Below, piece by piece: positions 63,171 through 64,000 of a DNA stretch of 64,000 nt. Each line of letters starts with the position of its first letter. Position 1 is the first letter of the stretch. The stretch comes from Oxobacter pfennigii (lineage in GTDB: Bacteria > Bacillota > Clostridia > Clostridiales > Oxobacteraceae), in the NCBI RefSeq assembly GCF_001317355.1, contig NZ_LKET01000014.1, forward strand, positions 92,804-156,803, written 5' to 3'. The translations under genes and the position numbers were made by a program. The notes beneath the pieces are model-generated. The model was given only the letters and a program-made list of their open reading frames with translations, made no database searches and was not told the DNA's origin.

Positions 63171-63574
63171 TATGAATTATTCCATATGTAATTAACATCT
63201 TCAAATAGGCAAAATGGATGACCTGCCGGGTCAAAAAATACCCTTACTTCCGATAAAAACTGTTCTGGCGCTAGGACGGCACCGCATTTTATTGCGTATT
63301 CACAGGCTTTATCCAAATCATCGACTAAAAAATCCATATGAAGCATTTTTTGTTGACTCTTCTTATCCTCCGGCCACACCGGTTTAACATAAAGAGGCTC
63401 TGATTGAAAGGACAGTCCTGTTCCGCCTGATGGATCCCTCATCAATACCCAGTCTTCTTCGACTACAGTTTTCTCCCAGCCTAGAAGCTTTGAATAAAAA
63501 TCCGACAATTCTTTTGCGTCTCCGCAATCCAATACAATGGTTCTAAGCTTTATCTTGATATTGCTTTTATCCAT
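63170..63574 (-). CDS. VOC (glyoxalase/bleomycin-resistance-like) family protein
   Basis: 134 residues from ATG at 63574, after AAAGAGGTG. A GTG inside that box is less likely. Two beta-alpha-beta modules typical of the VOC fold are visible: IVLDCGDAKELSDFYSKLLGWE and LHMDFLVDDLDKACEYAIKCGA, with FFDPAGHPFCLFED at the end. Metal-site residues H and E are partly kept. Family members bind small molecules or isomerise them; the exact role is unknown. Confidence 0.8.
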   Translation of the reverse strand: MDKSNIKIKLRTIVLDCGDAKELSDFYSKLLGWEKTVVEEDWVLMRDPSGGTGLSFQSEPLYVKPVWPEDKKSQQKMLHMDFLVDDLDKACEYAIKCGAVLAPEQFLSEVRVFFDPAGHPFCLFEDVNYIWNNS

Positions 63575-63678
63575 TTTTTTCACCTCTTTGTTTATATCTG
63601 CATTTTTTCATAAATAAAAAATATAGTCAATATGTTCAATTCCTTTTATTCGATTTATATTTAAATCATCATTGTAGA

Positions 63679-63713
63679 AACTTGTATATATTAATCAACA
63701 AAATATACAAGTT
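63679..63713. repeat. Inverted repeat upstream of the DNRLRE-type gene
   Basis: AACTTGTATAT (63679-63689) and ATATACAAGTT (63703-63713) are perfect 11-bp arms 13 bases apart. Possibly an operator or hairpin. No T run follows on the plus strand. Confidence 0.45.
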
Positions 63714-63788
63714 AGCATATAGATAAAGTGAGCAATGACTATATGTACCATTATATGACAGTTAGTTTTATGTAAAGGAGGAAACTGA

Positions 63789-64000
63789 ATGCCAATTATC
63801 TCTATCACACCTACTGATGATGTTTATATAGCAGAATATTTTCCTACCAGCAATTTCGCCGGCGTACCTGTGCTATTTATCGGTGAATATTTGCAATTCG
63901 ATGGCCTTCCAGATGCTTACAGAAGCCTTCTGAAATTTGATTTAACCGGAGCTATACCTCCTGGCAATACTCTAATCAGCGCGACATTAAATCTTTATGT
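63789..64000 (+). CDS. DNRLRE-domain-like surface protein (partial, runs off the window)
   Basis: 70 codons from ATG at 63789 after AAAGGAGG. No signal peptide is seen. The sequence MPIISITPTDDVYIAEYFPTSNF, then RSLLKFDLTGAIPPGNTLISATLNLY, has the order of the DNRLRE (CBM96-like) beta-sandwich repeat of surface and spore proteins. The C-terminus is missing. Confidence 0.65.
   Translation, partial: MPIISITPTDDVYIAEYFPTSNFAGVPVLFIGEYLQFDGLPDAYRSLLKFDLTGAIPPGNTLISATLNLY

Overview
The window is low-GC, AT-rich DNA from an anaerobic, spore-forming Firmicute of the class Clostridia. The evidence is strong AGGAGG-type ribosome binding sites, short sigma-A promoters, SAM-I (S-box) riboswitches, a Spo0E-like peptide, DUF3231 and CBO0543 family proteins, molybdopterin/tungstopterin enzymes and corrinoid methyltransferases. 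No rRNA, tRNA, transposase or CRISPR array was recognised. The species cannot be named from the sequence.

0-14 kb: after a partial endonuclease Q-like gene comes a minus-strand cassette: an acidic two-repeat protein, a Tat-signal four-cluster ferredoxin, a 701-aa YdhV-type aldehyde:ferredoxin oxidoreductase (AOR), a multi-cluster iron-sulfur protein, a MoeA-like protein with a cysteine-rich tail, TatA and TatC. An XdhC-type maturation factor and a solute-binding lipoprotein follow. The ferredoxin-AOR pair recurs at 10.4-13.3 kb. Conserved upstream DNA suggests a duplicated module whose second copy lost the first gene.

14-24 kb: sulfur assimilation. CysK, a CymR-like Rrf2 regulator, ThiI and an IscS-like desulfurase lie on the minus strand. 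MetY, homoserine dehydrogenase and a cystathionine synthase/lyase each have their own SAM-I riboswitch. A second cysteine-free Rrf2 regulator follows.

24-33.5 kb is the most interesting part. One minus-strand operon encodes a second CysK, a NifB-like radical SAM protein, NifK-like and NifD-like subunits, an SsuABC-type importer, a NifX-like protein and a NifH-like reductase. There is no NifEN. The NifD-like subunit keeps the P-cluster cysteines and a candidate cofactor cysteine, but lacks the glutamine and histidine needed for N2 reduction. With the sulfur neighbours, this fits a methylthio-alkane reductase-like C-S cleaving system, or an undescribed relative. MetY could turn released methanethiol into methionine.

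33.8-36.6 kb is a small accessory patch (a small unknown protein, two XRE regulators, Spo0E-like, CBO0543-like) with a divergent promoter pair carrying matching operators. 36.7-40.3 kb encodes a three-subunit molybdenum hydroxylase. 40.5-43.9 kb holds an AIM24-like protein, a secreted repeat protein and a DUF3231 protein. 44-57 kb is a methyl-transfer region: three UroD-type methyltransferases, a corrinoid protein, a 21-codon small ORF, several MFS/GPH transporters, and MerR and PucR regulators. 57.4-63.1 kb is a plus-strand cluster of a U32 peptidase-family protein, a class III aminotransferase and an SsuABC-type importer. A VOC protein and a partial DNRLRE-type protein end the window.
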